Below, piece after piece: positions 9,038 through 17,823 of a stretch of 64,000 nt of DNA (its first letter is position 1; every line of letters begins with the position of its first letter). Source of the stretch: Algoriphagus kandeliae (GTDB lineage: Bacteria; Bacteroidota; Bacteroidia; Cytophagales; Cyclobacteriaceae); NCBI RefSeq assembly GCF_004571135.1, contig NZ_SPSB01000001.1, positions 186,001 to 250,000 of the forward strand, written 5' to 3'. The notes under the pieces were generated by a model that saw only the letters and a program-made list of their open reading frames with translations, was not told the origin of the DNA and ran no database searches. The translations under genes and the position numbers were made by a program.

Positions 9038-9802
9038 TTATGAAACATCAAATTTTGGTTGATTAAAAAGTATTGCTTCGAATTTTTCCAAGCTAATTAA
9101 ATTTAAAGATTCGCTTCTATTTTTGTTAAAATTCTCAAATTCGAAAAATTCGTTATTATTTTTATTTGCTTCACCAATATTTAATCGTTTGGAGAGTACC
9201 CCCACACCCCAATCTATATCAACGCAACATGAAAACATTTCTGTTTTTTGTCGCCATTTCAAAAATGCTTTCCAAGTAGTTCCATTCCAAAAATCTCCTG
9301 CCGGTGATAATTTAAAACTGTATTTTTCCCTTGAATGCCATTCTGTTGGGGGATTACAATCATGAAGTACAATAAAGCCATCCTCTGCTAGAAAATCTAA
9401 AGAATTAATAATATCTCTATTAACTTGTTCGGCGGTATGTAATCCATCAATGAAAATTACATCAAATTTATTAGGGATGTTATTGAACTCACCATTTCTA
9501 AATTTCAGAAAAAACTCATCTGATGTAAATTTGAAATCAGCTTCATTTACTTTCATTTCAAATCCTGGATCTACACAAAATTTTCGCCTCGAATTTATTT
9601 TTAGAAAATTTGATTTGGGGTCTCTTACTCCAATCTCTAAATATGCTGTTTCCCGTTTGAACAGGCTCAGTAAAATGTTAATAACATCTGTTCTTTTTCC
9701 AACTTTATTTAATTCATTACTTGACTTTACTTGTGCATCCTGAAAGAAAAAGTCTCTAGAAATTCTTCTGCCTAATTTTAAATATTCAAAATATTTCCAC
9801 AT
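9038..9802 (-). CDS. Class I SAM-dependent methyltransferase (Methyltransf_24-like)
   Basis: This 254-aa protein has a motif I-like YLEIGVRDPKSNF near residue 55, FDVIFIDGLHTAEQVNRDI in the middle and GFIVLHDCNPPTEW, the acidic and HDCN pattern seen in TylF/CmcI-type sugar or cephalosporin O-methyltransferases. Such enzymes use S-adenosylmethionine to methylate hydroxyls of sugars. It is separated from the aminotransferase gene upstream on the same strand by 169 bases, so it may be its own unit. A role in methylating a sugar of the glycan is an inference from context. Confidence 0.7.
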   Translation of the reverse strand: MWKYFEYLKLGRRISRDFFFQDAQVKSSNELNKVGKRTDVINILLSLFKRETAYLEIGVRDPKSNFLKINSRRKFCVDPGFEMKVNEADFKFTSDEFFLKFRNGEFNNIPNKFDVIFIDGLHTAEQVNRDIINSLDFLAEDGFIVLHDCNPPTEWHSREKYSFKLSPAGDFWNGTTWKAFLKWRQKTEMFSCCVDIDWGVGVLSKRLNIGEANKNNNEFFEFENFNKNRSESLNLISLEKFEAILFNQPKFDVS

Positions 9803-9971
9803 TATGATTGGGGAGTTTAGTTTTTCCTTGTTTTAAAGTAGTTTAAAACTACCTGTTTTTCACAAAGGATTTCAATCTTTCGGAAGCTTCTTTATAAAAA
9901 AGTTAAGATTTGATTTAAAAAAGTATTATTAAAAAATAAATTAAATAACAATGTTTTGGGTTCTATTTGAT

Positions 9972-11084
9972 TTAATTAGGACCCTCAAAAAATTCCCATA
10001 TTTTTTCACTTATTTGAATTACCATTTCCTCTGTCATTCCAGGCCAAATTGGAAGGCTTAGGCTAGTTTCGGCAAGTTCCTCAGCGATTGGGAAATCACC
10101 TTTTTTATACCCAAGGGATGAATATGCTTCTTGCAAATGCGGAGGTATAGGATAATGAATTAACGTGCCAATACCTTCTTGATTCAAATGCTCCTGGAGG
10201 GAGTTTCTTTTCTTTGTTCGAATAACAAAAAGATGGTAAACATGATCAGAGTTAGGGTGAATTTCAGGAAGAATTATTTCAGGTAGATCTTTTAAATAAT
10301 TTGAATACCATGAGGCAATTTGCCTCCGTTTTTGTGTCCACTCTTTTAGGAATGGTAGTTTTATAGAAAGAAATGAAGATTGAAGTTCATCAAGTCTCAT
10401 ATTATGTCCTAGCTCGGTATTATGATATTTGACTCTGCTCCCATAATTTCTCAAGCTTTTTACCTTTTCCGCCAAATCTTCAAAATTGGTGGTTACTGCT
10501 CCCCCGTCACCTAAGGCACCTAAATTTTTTCCTGGATAAAAGCTTGTTGCATTTATATGACCCCAGCTACCTGTAATTTTTCCATTAAATTCAGAACCGT
10601 GTGCTTGAGCATTATCTTCAATAACCCAAAGCTGATGGTGTTTTGCAATTTCCATTATTTGTTTCATCTCTGCAGATTGACCATAAAGATGAACAGGAAT
10701 TATCCCCTTTGTTCTAGAAGTAATACTATCCTCAATTAGATCTGGATTAATATTATATGTATCTCTTCTTGGTTCTACGAATACTGGTCTTGCTCCTACG
10801 AATGAAACAGCAAGTGCAGATGCTATAAATGTGTTGGAAGGAATTATTATTTCGTCGCCAGGTCCTATTCCAGTAGCCTTTAATGATAAAAAAAGAGCGT
10901 CTAGGCCATTGCTCGTCCCAATAGCATAATTGACTTGGCTGAAAGTGGCATATTCAGATTCAAAAAGCTTTAAAGAATCGCCCATAACATAATACTGACG
11001 ATCATAAAAATTCGTAAATGCCTCAATCATCTTTGATCGAAGTGGATAATGCATTTCATCAAAATTCAAAAAGGGGATTTTCAT
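9972..11084 (-). CDS. DegT/DnrJ/EryC1 sugar aminotransferase (FdtB/QdtB-like)
   Basis: From the Met whose ATGA overlaps the acyltransferase stop, this is a 370-aa PLP enzyme. Motifs are GTSNGLDALFL (56-66), EDNAQAHGS (156-164), and the Schiff-base lysine in SFYPGKNLGALGDGG (K186). The EDNAQAHG and FYPGKNLGALGD signatures are those of VioA/DesV/FdtB-type 3- or 4-aminotransferases for dTDP-keto-deoxysugars. It directly follows two FdtA-type 3,4-ketoisomerases and a hexapeptide acyltransferase, which is the FdtA-FdtC-FdtB set for dTDP-Fuc3NAc or Qui3NAc. A longer start at 11117 is possible but would run into the acyltransferase. Confidence 0.85.
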   Translation of the reverse strand: MKIPFLNFDEMHYPLRSKMIEAFTNFYDRQYYVMGDSLKLFESEYATFSQVNYAIGTSNGLDALFLSLKATGIGPGDEIIIPSNTFIASALAVSFVGARPVFVEPRRDTYNINPDLIEDSITSRTKGIIPVHLYGQSAEMKQIMEIAKHHQLWVIEDNAQAHGSEFNGKITGSWGHINATSFYPGKNLGALGDGGAVTTNFEDLAEKVKSLRNYGSRVKYHNTELGHNMRLDELQSSFLSIKLPFLKEWTQKRRQIASWYSNYLKDLPEIILPEIHPNSDHVYHLFVIRTKKRNSLQEHLNQEGIGTLIHYPIPPHLQEAYSSLGYKKGDFPIAEELAETSLSLPIWPGMTEEMVIQISEKIWEFFEGPN

Positions 11085-11656
11085 AGGCGGGTTAATTTTT
11101 CTTCTTTTATTTTCCAATGGTTACCTTTTGAATCTATCCAAATATCATCCATTTTAATCATTGGTATCCCATCTTCTCCAACCCATCCTACAATTTTTGC
11201 TGGATTTCCTAAAACTAAGGCGTAATCAGGAACATCCTTGCTTACTAAAGAGCCGGCAGCAACCAGAGCATATTGGCCAATTTGAATTCCTCCTAAAATT
11301 ATTGATCCAGCTCCAATACTACACCCCTTTTTGAGAAGTGTTTTTAGTTGTTTGTAGTTTATGTTTTTTGATCTAGGATATTTATCATTTGTAAAAGTCA
11401 CGTTTGGACCTACCATAACATCGTCTTCTATAATAGTTCCATCCCAAATATATACCCCTGATTTTATTGTTACCCTGTGTCCTAATTTTACCTTATTTTC
11501 AATAAATACATGGGCATTAATATTACAATCTTTACCTATAATCGCTTCTTCTAATATTACAGAAAACTGCCAGATAAAGGAATCTTCTCCAACATTACTC
11601 GTATAGACTTCAGCTGTTGGATGAATTTTTACGTTTTTTATTTTTGAAATTCTCAT
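11081..11656 (-). CDS. Left-handed beta-helix sugar N-acyltransferase (FdtC/WbbJ-like)
   Basis: A 191-aa protein built of hexapeptide repeats (for example IGKDCN, VKLGHR, IIEDDVMVGPNVTF, IGAGSIILGGIQIG, ALVAAGSLVSKDV). Trimeric enzymes of this fold transfer an acetyl or other acyl group from acyl-CoA to an amino sugar nucleotide. IHPTAEVYTSNVGEDSFIWQF is the typical N-terminus of the FdtC/WlbB group. It sits between the ketoisomerases and the aminotransferase, with overlaps of about 47 and 4 bases, so it most likely acylates the 3-amino group. A start at 11680 would add eight residues and lengthen the overlap to 71 bases. Confidence 0.82.
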   Translation of the reverse strand: MRISKIKNVKIHPTAEVYTSNVGEDSFIWQFSVILEEAIIGKDCNINAHVFIENKVKLGHRVTIKSGVYIWDGTIIEDDVMVGPNVTFTNDKYPRSKNINYKQLKTLLKKGCSIGAGSIILGGIQIGQYALVAAGSLVSKDVPDYALVLGNPAKIVGWVGEDGIPMIKMDDIWIDSKGNHWKIKEEKLTRL

Positions 11657-12050
11657 AGTCTCTGATGTAGTCTTCTTCAAGGTAAATCTCTGAAGCTAAA
11701 ACCAAACAAATTGATCCACTTGAGAAGGAAGTTAATTCTCTCCAAATTCCTGGTGGTATTAATATTCCTTCATAAGGTTGGGATAATCGAATTTTTTTTG
11801 AATTGAAACCATCATCAAGGATAAGTTCAAAACTTCCGCTACCAGCAATAATTAACTGTTTTAAGTTTTTATGAGCATGCCCTCCTCTGGCTTCTCCTCC
11901 AGGAATATCATATAGGTAATAAACTCTTTTAATTTCAAATGGTATTTCTTCTCCTGAATTAACGGCAGTAATATTTCCCTTGATTCTATGGTTTTTATCA
12001 AAAGAAATAAGTTTACAGTCTTCTATCCTTGAATAATTAAAGTCTTTCAT
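11610..12050 (-). CDS. dTDP-4-oxo-6-deoxyglucose 3,4-ketoisomerase, FdtA/QdtA cupin (copy 2)
   Basis: This 146-aa cupin belongs to the FdtA/WxcM C-terminal family, which moves the keto group from C4 to C3 of dTDP-4-keto-6-deoxyhexose. The catalytic signature ARGGHAHK is complete, with His58 and His60, followed by the beta-barrel strands SGSFELILDDG. It is the second of two tandem FdtA-type genes (14-base overlap with the first, about 40% alike by eye). Because both histidines are present, this is the copy more likely to be catalytically normal. The product feeds the downstream aminotransferase. No rmlA or rmlB for the precursor lies in the window. Confidence 0.85.
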   Translation of the reverse strand: MKDFNYSRIEDCKLISFDKNHRIKGNITAVNSGEEIPFEIKRVYYLYDIPGGEARGGHAHKNLKQLIIAGSGSFELILDDGFNSKKIRLSQPYEGILIPPGIWRELTSFSSGSICLVLASEIYLEEDYIRDYENFKNKKRKNSSNS

Positions 12051-12447
12051 TTTCCATAAATACTGAAATATCCCTTATATATTCAGACTCATCAAACTTT
12101 TTATTTGAGATATGAAGGCTGAGTGCATTGGTTGAAAAATTCTCCATATGCCTCCAGTTTTGAGGAGGAATATAAAGTCCATAATAGGACCTGTTAAGTG
12201 TGTATTTGATTTTGTTTCCTAGTTTGTCCATTACAACTACATCAAAGCTTCCACTCAAAGCAATTATTACTTCTGATTGTGATTTGTAAGCATGTCCTCC
12301 TCTTATTTCCCCTCCAGGTACGTCATAAGTCCAAAACACACGGTTGATTTCAAATGGAATTTGATTGGGGTATTGAAGGAAAGTTAAGGTACCTCTAGGA
12401 TCCGATATTTTCGGAAATTCAATGATTTTGACTGGCGAGTCATTCAT
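12037..12447 (-). CDS. FdtA-type cupin ketoisomerase paralogue with altered catalytic motif (copy 1)
   Basis: This 136-aa protein is homologous along its whole length to the next gene: IPFEINRVFWTYDVPGGE here against IPFEIKRVYYLYDIPGGE there. The catalytic motif reads RGGHAYK, so the first histidine (52) is kept but the second is Tyr54. In characterised FdtA/QdtA both histidines of HAHK are important, so this copy may have changed product specificity, be a partner subunit, or be weakly active. It starts four bases after the deacetylase stop, inside a tightly packed operon. Confidence 0.8.
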   Translation of the reverse strand: MNDSPVKIIEFPKISDPRGTLTFLQYPNQIPFEINRVFWTYDVPGGEIRGGHAYKSQSEVIIALSGSFDVVVMDKLGNKIKYTLNRSYYGLYIPPQNWRHMENFSTNALSLHISNKKFDESEYIRDISVFMENERL

Positions 12448-12450
12448 GAC

Positions 12451-13392
12451 TTATGCTTTCTTTAATCTTCTAATCTGACCATATGGGAATTCATTACAAT
12501 CGTACCGAGGTAAAGCTTGTTTTCTATATAGTAAGTCATGTTTATAAATATCTCTTGATTCCACATTAAAGGAAAAAAGACAATTTTCTTCCTTTAGAAT
12601 TTGTTCAGTTGCAGAAGTAAATGAATGAAAACCGCCATATGGATAACAGAAAGTTTTCAAAGGAATTGATAAGCCCATTCGAATTAGGTCTTCAAATGAA
12701 TGAACTATTTCATTTCGTTGAATGTCATCGTCCAATTTCGACAAAACAGGATGATTTACTGTATGACTTCCGATAATCATTCCTTCTTTTTCCATTTCAA
12801 CTAATTCATTTTCATTTACATAAAATTCCGAAAATGTCGTCAGCTTTTTAGGGACAAAAACATCACACATTTCATCCAAAACCGATTCTCGAAATTCATA
12901 TGAAATATAGTAATTCAATATTCTCTTTATTAAAAAAGTTGCTTCATCATTTTGCTGGATTTGATAGGTCTTTTCAGTGAATTCTTTCCGGTTAATATCG
13001 GTAAGGTATTCTGGTTTAATTGAATTTTTTAAATAATCCAGAATCTCTTCTGACTTTCCTAAACCTAATAATAAATGAATACGATGAACGTCTAATAATT
13101 TCTTTTTTTGGTAAACTCCAGTTGGGACATAGAAAATACCCCAAATTCCAAGATTTTTAAGAATAGGGAAAACTTCTGAATAATGACATTTCAATCCATC
13201 ATCAAATGTTAAAACTACTCCAGGAAGAGGGGTTCCTCTCTCCAGGCAAATTAGAAAGTCTTCTTGGCTTACAAAACCAAAATTTGAAGCAAAATACTGT
13301 AACTGTTTTATAAAGTCATCTACATGTAGGTGGTTAAAACTGGGTAGAAACAGATTGTCCTTTTGCACATAATGATACATGATTGATTTCAT
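12451..13392 (-). CDS. Polysaccharide deacetylase (NodB/CE4 fold)
   Basis: A 313-aa protein from the Met one base after the formyltransferase stop. CE4 motif 1 is VVLTFDDGLKCHYSE (TFDDG at 62-66) and motif 2 is IGSHTVNHPVLSKL near 204-217, giving the Asp plus His-His metal site; a later CYPYGG is motif 3-like. No signal peptide is evident, so it probably acts in the cytoplasm on a nucleotide- or lipid-linked intermediate. In this operon it could de-N-acetylate a sugar before N-formylation. An upstream ATG at 13443 exists but would overlap the formyltransferase by 50 bases. Confidence 0.8.
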   Translation of the reverse strand: MKSIMYHYVQKDNLFLPSFNHLHVDDFIKQLQYFASNFGFVSQEDFLICLERGTPLPGVVLTFDDGLKCHYSEVFPILKNLGIWGIFYVPTGVYQKKKLLDVHRIHLLLGLGKSEEILDYLKNSIKPEYLTDINRKEFTEKTYQIQQNDEATFLIKRILNYYISYEFRESVLDEMCDVFVPKKLTTFSEFYVNENELVEMEKEGMIIGSHTVNHPVLSKLDDDIQRNEIVHSFEDLIRMGLSIPLKTFCYPYGGFHSFTSATEQILKEENCLFSFNVESRDIYKHDLLYRKQALPRYDCNEFPYGQIRRLKKA

Positions 13393-13393
13393 G

Positions 13394-14206
13394 TCAGAGA
13401 AATTTAGGGTTTTGGAAAATAGGGAATTGGCGCTCGAATTCACCTTTTTTGGAAAGGTAATTTTCTATCATCCCGTTTTTCAGGTTAGAATAAACTTTTG
13501 CAACCGCTTCTTCATTAAAGTCTTTATTTCTATAGACTTTTTCCTCCTTAAAATTCTGGAAATCGATTTGATTTGGTGTCGAAACTCCTCTGATAATTAT
13601 GGTTTCAATTGTTTTTGTTGCATCAGCTATTAGTCTATTTCCTATGCTATGAGGTGTATCTTGAGGGTAAATCCTAGCTCGGATTTGATGTATAATTGGA
13701 CCTGTGTCTATTCCTTCATCGATATGCATGAAGGTAGCCCCAATGAGAAAAGGCTCAAAATTCACAAGAGGCCAAAAATTGGTCCCAGCTCCACGATAGT
13801 AAGGAGATAGTCCTAAGTGGAGATTGATAAAGCGACCAGAAAATTCCTTTAATAAAGCAGATTTAATTATTGAACATCCATATGAAATCAAAAGATCGGG
13901 TTTCAAGTCAATAATCTCATTAACGGTTTCAGAATCATTTATACTGCCTCTGAGGATGTGATGAGGATTGGAAAAATCCATGGATTTTTCTAAAAATAGA
14001 CCGAAAAAATCTTCCTCTGACTGATTTCTTGCTGTTAGGTGATGGAATCTTTGATCATTCGATATTCCACCGGATAATAGTTTTTCTTTTTGGATTGGGG
14101 ATTCACAATAAGTCCTTATTACCTTAATTTCTGGATTTAATCCAAGATATGTTCTGAAAAATTGATGTCTTAGCTCTGCTCCTGTAAGGATGATTATTTT
14201 TGGCAT
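13394..14206 (-). CDS. Sugar N-formyltransferase (Fmt/ArnA/VioF-type)
   Basis: This 270-aa protein has the formyltransferase catalytic layout: FINLHLGLSPYYRGAGTNFW gives Asn128 and His130, and HIDEGIDTGPII supplies Asp167. It uses N10-formyl-tetrahydrofolate. The true Fmt of translation carries a C-terminal OB domain and is over 300 residues; this one lacks it and heads a deoxyamino-sugar operon, so a dTDP-amino-sugar N-formyltransferase is more likely. It is the first gene of a six-gene minus-strand operon in which neighbouring genes are never more than a few bases apart. Confidence 0.82.
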   Translation of the reverse strand: MPKIIILTGAELRHQFFRTYLGLNPEIKVIRTYCESPIQKEKLLSGGISNDQRFHHLTARNQSEEDFFGLFLEKSMDFSNPHHILRGSINDSETVNEIIDLKPDLLISYGCSIIKSALLKEFSGRFINLHLGLSPYYRGAGTNFWPLVNFEPFLIGATFMHIDEGIDTGPIIHQIRARIYPQDTPHSIGNRLIADATKTIETIIIRGVSTPNQIDFQNFKEEKVYRNKDFNEEAVAKVYSNLKNGMIENYLSKKGEFERQFPIFQNPKFL

Positions 14207-14681
14207 AGAGTATGAAAAGGTAGTTTGATTCTTGCGCAGCTGTTAGGTCTAGAAAATTTAGTTTTCTTGAATCGAATTCTATGAAAACTTATTCACGTCA
14301 CGAAAATAATAAATTCAATAATGAATAATCATATCAAAGATTGTAGTAGGAATTCCTTTTCTAAAGTTTACTCTATATCAATCAGCCTTTTCTTATTGAA
14401 TTTTTCACTCTGCCAAACGGGCACCCATTGAAAAATTGGTTTATGATTTGGTTTAAACCATTAAAAAAAAATATTTCTTTTTTTCTTTAAAAGAAAGTAT
14501 AAAAATGGCAACTTTAAATGATTTGAGGGATGGACGACCTTCTAAGTTACTGTAATTTTAATTTTAAATCCTTATAGAATAATTTGCGATCATTTTTTGG
14601 AAAGTCAAATACTAGTTTAATTTGTGTGCCCATAAAATATTGGTCTCTTGAAAACATTCCCTATTCAAGGCCAAACATCCT
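14207..14681. other. Divergent intergenic region, AT-rich
   Basis: This 475-base gap separates the minus-strand deoxyamino-sugar operon from the plus-strand glycosyltransferase/wecB operon and must hold both promoters. It is very AT-rich, with A- and T-runs near 14460-14500 and a short imperfect inverted repeat TTGGTTTA/TTTAAACCA near 14430-14463. No ORF, RNA gene or copy of the dispersed repeats was recognised. Confidence 0.6.
14596..14624 (+). promoter_or_regulatory. Candidate promoter for the GT/wecB operon
   Basis: TTTG (14596-14599), 18 bases, then TAATTTG (14618-14624). This approximates the Bacteroidota TTTG/TAnnTTTG promoter, with the -7 box one T short. It lies 57 bases before the ATG at 14682. 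Confidence 0.35.
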
Positions 14682-15647
14682 ATGAATTCAAATAATATTG
14701 ATGTTTTAAATATTCCAAGCTACTATAGCACCTTTTACCTAAAAGTCCTATTCACTCTTGGTAGACCAATTTATAAGCCTGAACCTCAATTCTTTAAATA
14801 TGATTTTTCTCCTATTTTAATTTTTAAGTGGGATGGAAAATTAATTGTAATTGATAACAATGATCCTGTTGGGATAATTGACGAATTGTATAAAAGTTCT
14901 AATTTTTATTTTGTTACCAACAAATTGAAGGAAAATCCTGATTATCAGAAAGATAGGATTTTTTCATTATTTCCACACTACCCAATAAATTTATCTTTAC
15001 CCTATTTTTATCTCTTTTTTAAAAATCTACGAATCAAAAGCTTTTACAGATTTCTAAGAGAAATTTTGAGGATTTCTAAAAGACCGAACTATTTTGAATA
15101 CCGTTTTAAATTCCCTGACCAAGCATTTGTTTTTTTTTCTGGATCAATTTGGGAAAAAGAAAAGGAAGCAAATCTGATGAGAGCTGAGTATATACGATTC
15201 TGTATTGAAAATGAAAACATTAAATTTGAGGGTGGATTGAATCCGCGGCGGGATGGAGAAAATCAGGGTTACGGAGACATTTTAAATAAAAAGAATTATT
15301 CTCCACGCGAATTCAATAAACTTAGCAGAAAATCAATAGTGGGATTTAATAATCCTGCGGTATTAGGTGCTTTGAGTTGGAGATTTGCTGAATATTTAAA
15401 TTCTGGAGTAGCGATTATTTCATTACCCTTTAAAATTGATCTCCCCATTTTTCCTGAAGATGGAAAAGAATTATTTTTGATTTCGCCTGAAAAAGATTTA
15501 AAACCTCAGCTGGAGCTTATCATCAATGATCAAGAAAAATTGAAATTAATAGCTGAAGGAGGCAAGAATTATTTTCAAACCTACTGTACCATTCAGGAAC
15601 AATCCAAATACCTTAAAGGAATTATTGAAAACTACATTGATAAATGA
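14682..15647 (+). CDS. Putative glycosyltransferase (GT-B, exostosin-like)
   Basis: A 321-aa protein not assigned to a family with certainty. The C-terminal half has a GT-B-like layout: FVFFSGSIWEKEKEANLMR, a middle segment with NPRRDGENQGYGDI, then NNPAVLGALSWRFAEYLNSGVAIIS and a final YFQTYCTIQEQSKYL. The last parts resemble the C-terminal donor-binding half of GT1-type or exostosin-like transferases, where a sheet end and a conserved (E/A)YL.SG turn contact the nucleotide. Its stop overlaps the wecB start by four bases, so it is co-transcribed with UDP-ManNAc formation and lipid-linked initiation. No signal peptide is seen. Confidence 0.55.
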   Translation: MNSNNIDVLNIPSYYSTFYLKVLFTLGRPIYKPEPQFFKYDFSPILIFKWDGKLIVIDNNDPVGIIDELYKSSNFYFVTNKLKENPDYQKDRIFSLFPHYPINLSLPYFYLFFKNLRIKSFYRFLREILRISKRPNYFEYRFKFPDQAFVFFSGSIWEKEKEANLMRAEYIRFCIENENIKFEGGLNPRRDGENQGYGDILNKKNYSPREFNKLSRKSIVGFNNPAVLGALSWRFAEYLNSGVAIISLPFKIDLPIFPEDGKELFLISPEKDLKPQLELIINDQEKLKLIAEGGKNYFQTYCTIQEQSKYLKGIIENYIDK

Positions 15648-16819
15648 TAAAAATTTTAACTGTTTTTGGAACTAGGCCAGAGGCGATTAAAATGGCTCCT
15701 CTGATTATCGAATTTCGAAAACATCCAGATAAAGTTAAGTTGACCGTATGTGTTACTGGTCAACATAAAGATATGCTCGATCAGGTTTTGAATCTTTTTG
15801 AAATAAAACCTGATTTTGATTTGGAAATTATGAAGCCAAAGCAAGATTTATTTGAAATCTTCACTGCTTCTATGCTAGGTATGAAGAAAGTTCTTGCTGA
15901 GGTAAATCCAGATTTAGTTTTGGTTCATGGAGATACTTCGTCCTCTACTGCAGCAGCCCTAAGCTCATTTTTTTTTAAGATTCCTGTAGGTCATGTTGAG
16001 GCCGGCTTAAGAACTTATAAGATGTATAACCCATGGCCCGAAGAGCTGAATAGGCAGATAAATTCTAGGTTATCATCTTTCCATTTTACCCCAACTGAGT
16101 CAAGTAAGATTAATTTGTTAAAGGAGGGTACCTTACCAGATTCAATTTTTGTAACAGGAAATACGGTAATCGATTCTCTTCAAATTATTTCAGAAAAAAT
16201 TGATCAAGAGATAAAAAAGAATCCGTCATCTCTAAAATACTACCTACCTAAAATTCCTTGGGATTCTATTCAACCATGGCTTGATGGTAGCCGAAGAATG
16301 ATTCTTATTACTGCACATAGAAGGGAGAATTTCGGAGATGGATTTCAAAATGTATTTCAAGCCCTAAAGGAATTATCAAATGAATATGAAAATGTAGACT
16401 TTGTGTTTCCAATTCATTTGAATCCTAATGTAAGGGCTTCCGTTGAAGATGTGTTTGGAACAAAATCAAATGAAAAATCTAATTTGTTCTTTACAGATCC
16501 TCTAGAATATTTACCATTTATCTTCCTTTTAAAGAGTTGTTATTTTGTTATGACTGATTCAGGTGGAATCCAAGAAGAAGCTCCAGGACTAGGTAAACCA
16601 GTTTTAGTTTTTAGGGAAACTACAGAGCGCCCAGAAGCGGTAGAGGCTGGAACGGTTCTTTTGGTCGGAACTGATAAAACAAAAATCAAAGATTCTGCAA
16701 AGCAATTGCTAAATAACCCTGAGTTCTACTATAAAATGTCCAAAGCACTTAATCCATATGGTGACGGGTTTGCCTCAAAACGTATTGTAGAAGAAATTTT
16801 TAATAGAATTTTGAAATAA
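15644..16819 (+). CDS. wecB: UDP-N-acetylglucosamine 2-epimerase (non-hydrolysing)
   Basis: This 391-aa protein interconverts UDP-GlcNAc and UDP-ManNAc. Signatures are VFGTRPEAIKMAPLI (6-20), VHGDTSSSTAAAL, GHVEAGLRTY, PWPEELNRQINSR, ITAHRRENFG and TDSGGIQEEAPGLGKPVLV followed by ETTERPEAVEAGT. These are the full WecB/MnaA set, distinct from NeuC in the same window. There is no wecC (UDP-ManNAc dehydrogenase) nearby, so the ManNAc may be used directly. The next gene starts on the base after the stop codon. Confidence 0.93.
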   Translation: MIKILTVFGTRPEAIKMAPLIIEFRKHPDKVKLTVCVTGQHKDMLDQVLNLFEIKPDFDLEIMKPKQDLFEIFTASMLGMKKVLAEVNPDLVLVHGDTSSSTAAALSSFFFKIPVGHVEAGLRTYKMYNPWPEELNRQINSRLSSFHFTPTESSKINLLKEGTLPDSIFVTGNTVIDSLQIISEKIDQEIKKNPSSLKYYLPKIPWDSIQPWLDGSRRMILITAHRRENFGDGFQNVFQALKELSNEYENVDFVFPIHLNPNVRASVEDVFGTKSNEKSNLFFTDPLEYLPFIFLLKSCYFVMTDSGGIQEEAPGLGKPVLVFRETTERPEAVEAGTVLLVGTDKTKIKDSAKQLLNNPEFYYKMSKALNPYGDGFASKRIVEEIFNRILK

Positions 16820-17788
16820 ATGTTAAAAGAGGTCATCTTATTTTTCGGGTTAGTAAGTATTGGATTTGCATACCTATACCTTGCAAAAAGACTTAATATC
16901 GTCGATAAACCCAATCACCGCTCCTCTCACACCAAAGTAACAGTCAGGGGAGGAGGGATTATCTTTCCTATTGCTGCAGTTATTTGGTGGGGTATTTCAG
17001 GCTTCCAAGACACCTTTATGATTCTTGGGCTGGTTTTAATATCATTGATTAGTTTTTGGGATGATATTCACTCTCTTTCCAGGAAGTTTCGCTTTTTGAT
17101 GCAGTCTGTGGCTTTGTCCCTTGGGTTTTACCAATTAGACCTCTTCAGTCAAATGGATTGGTATATTCTTCCGATCTTTTACTTCATCGCATTAGGTATT
17201 ATTAATGCAATCAATTTTATGGACGGGATTAACGGGATAAGTGGATTGTATGGCTTAGTGTTTTTCAGTTCCCTACTAGCAGTCCAAAGCTATTTGCCCA
17301 TTTTCCAGAGTCAACTTATTCAATATGAAATCTTGGCAATTTGCGTTTTTTTACTTTTCAACCTGAGAAAACGAGCTTTGATGTTTGCAGGTGATGTGGG
17401 AAGTATCAGCTTAGCTTATTTGATAATTTACTTCCTTACTCAATGGTATTTAGAAGTAGGGAAGTGGACTATTATTCTTCTTCTTTTGGTTTATGGAGTA
17501 GATGTGGTTTTAACAATGGCTCGAAGATACCGAAATGGGGAAAAGTTGTCAGAACCTCACCGAACGCACCTTTATCAAATCCTGGCAAATGAATTTAAAA
17601 TTAGCCATGTGTTAATCTCCTTGGGATATGCTTCATTACAACTTTTAATTAATTATTTGTTTTTTATCCAAACCAAAAGCTATCCTTCACCATTAGTTGC
17701 TTCAATATTGTTGATAGGAACTGGGATCGCCTATTTGCTTTTCAGGCACTTGATTTCCTCTAGGCTTTCACCAACTGATTCTAAGTAA
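16820..17788 (+). CDS. Undecaprenyl-phosphate HexNAc-1-phosphate transferase (WecA/WbpL-like, GT4 superfamily)
   Basis: A 322-aa polytopic membrane protein of the MraY/WecA family, with about ten hydrophobic segments. Key motifs are DKPNHRSSHTKVTVRGGG near 28-45, SFWDDIHSLSRKFRF, NAINFMDGINGISG (the Mg2+-binding NxxNxxDGIxG motif) and LMFAGDVGSISLAY, followed by a cytoplasmic loop with HRTHLYQ. It transfers a HexNAc-1-phosphate (or QuiNAc/FucNAc-1-P) from UDP to undecaprenyl phosphate and so initiates repeat-unit or O-antigen assembly. It directly follows wecB and is the only initiating transferase seen in the window. Confidence 0.88.
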   Translation: MLKEVILFFGLVSIGFAYLYLAKRLNIVDKPNHRSSHTKVTVRGGGIIFPIAAVIWWGISGFQDTFMILGLVLISLISFWDDIHSLSRKFRFLMQSVALSLGFYQLDLFSQMDWYILPIFYFIALGIINAINFMDGINGISGLYGLVFFSSLLAVQSYLPIFQSQLIQYEILAICVFLLFNLRKRALMFAGDVGSISLAYLIIYFLTQWYLEVGKWTIILLLLVYGVDVVLTMARRYRNGEKLSEPHRTHLYQILANEFKISHVLISLGYASLQLLINYLFFIQTKSYPSPLVASILLIGTGIAYLLFRHLISSRLSPTDSK

Positions 17789-17794
17789 AAAAAG

Positions 17795-17823
17795 AAAATG
17801 CCCAAGGAAACCCTGGACATTTT
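17795..17823. terminator. Imperfect hairpin after the WecA-like gene
   Basis: AAAATG-c-CCA-a-GG, loop AAA, CC-c-TGG-a-CATTTT forms a long stem with two mismatches, starting seven bases after the stop codon. The flanking A-run lies on the left, so the T-tract follows the hairpin when read on the minus strand. It could work in both directions. Confidence 0.55.
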
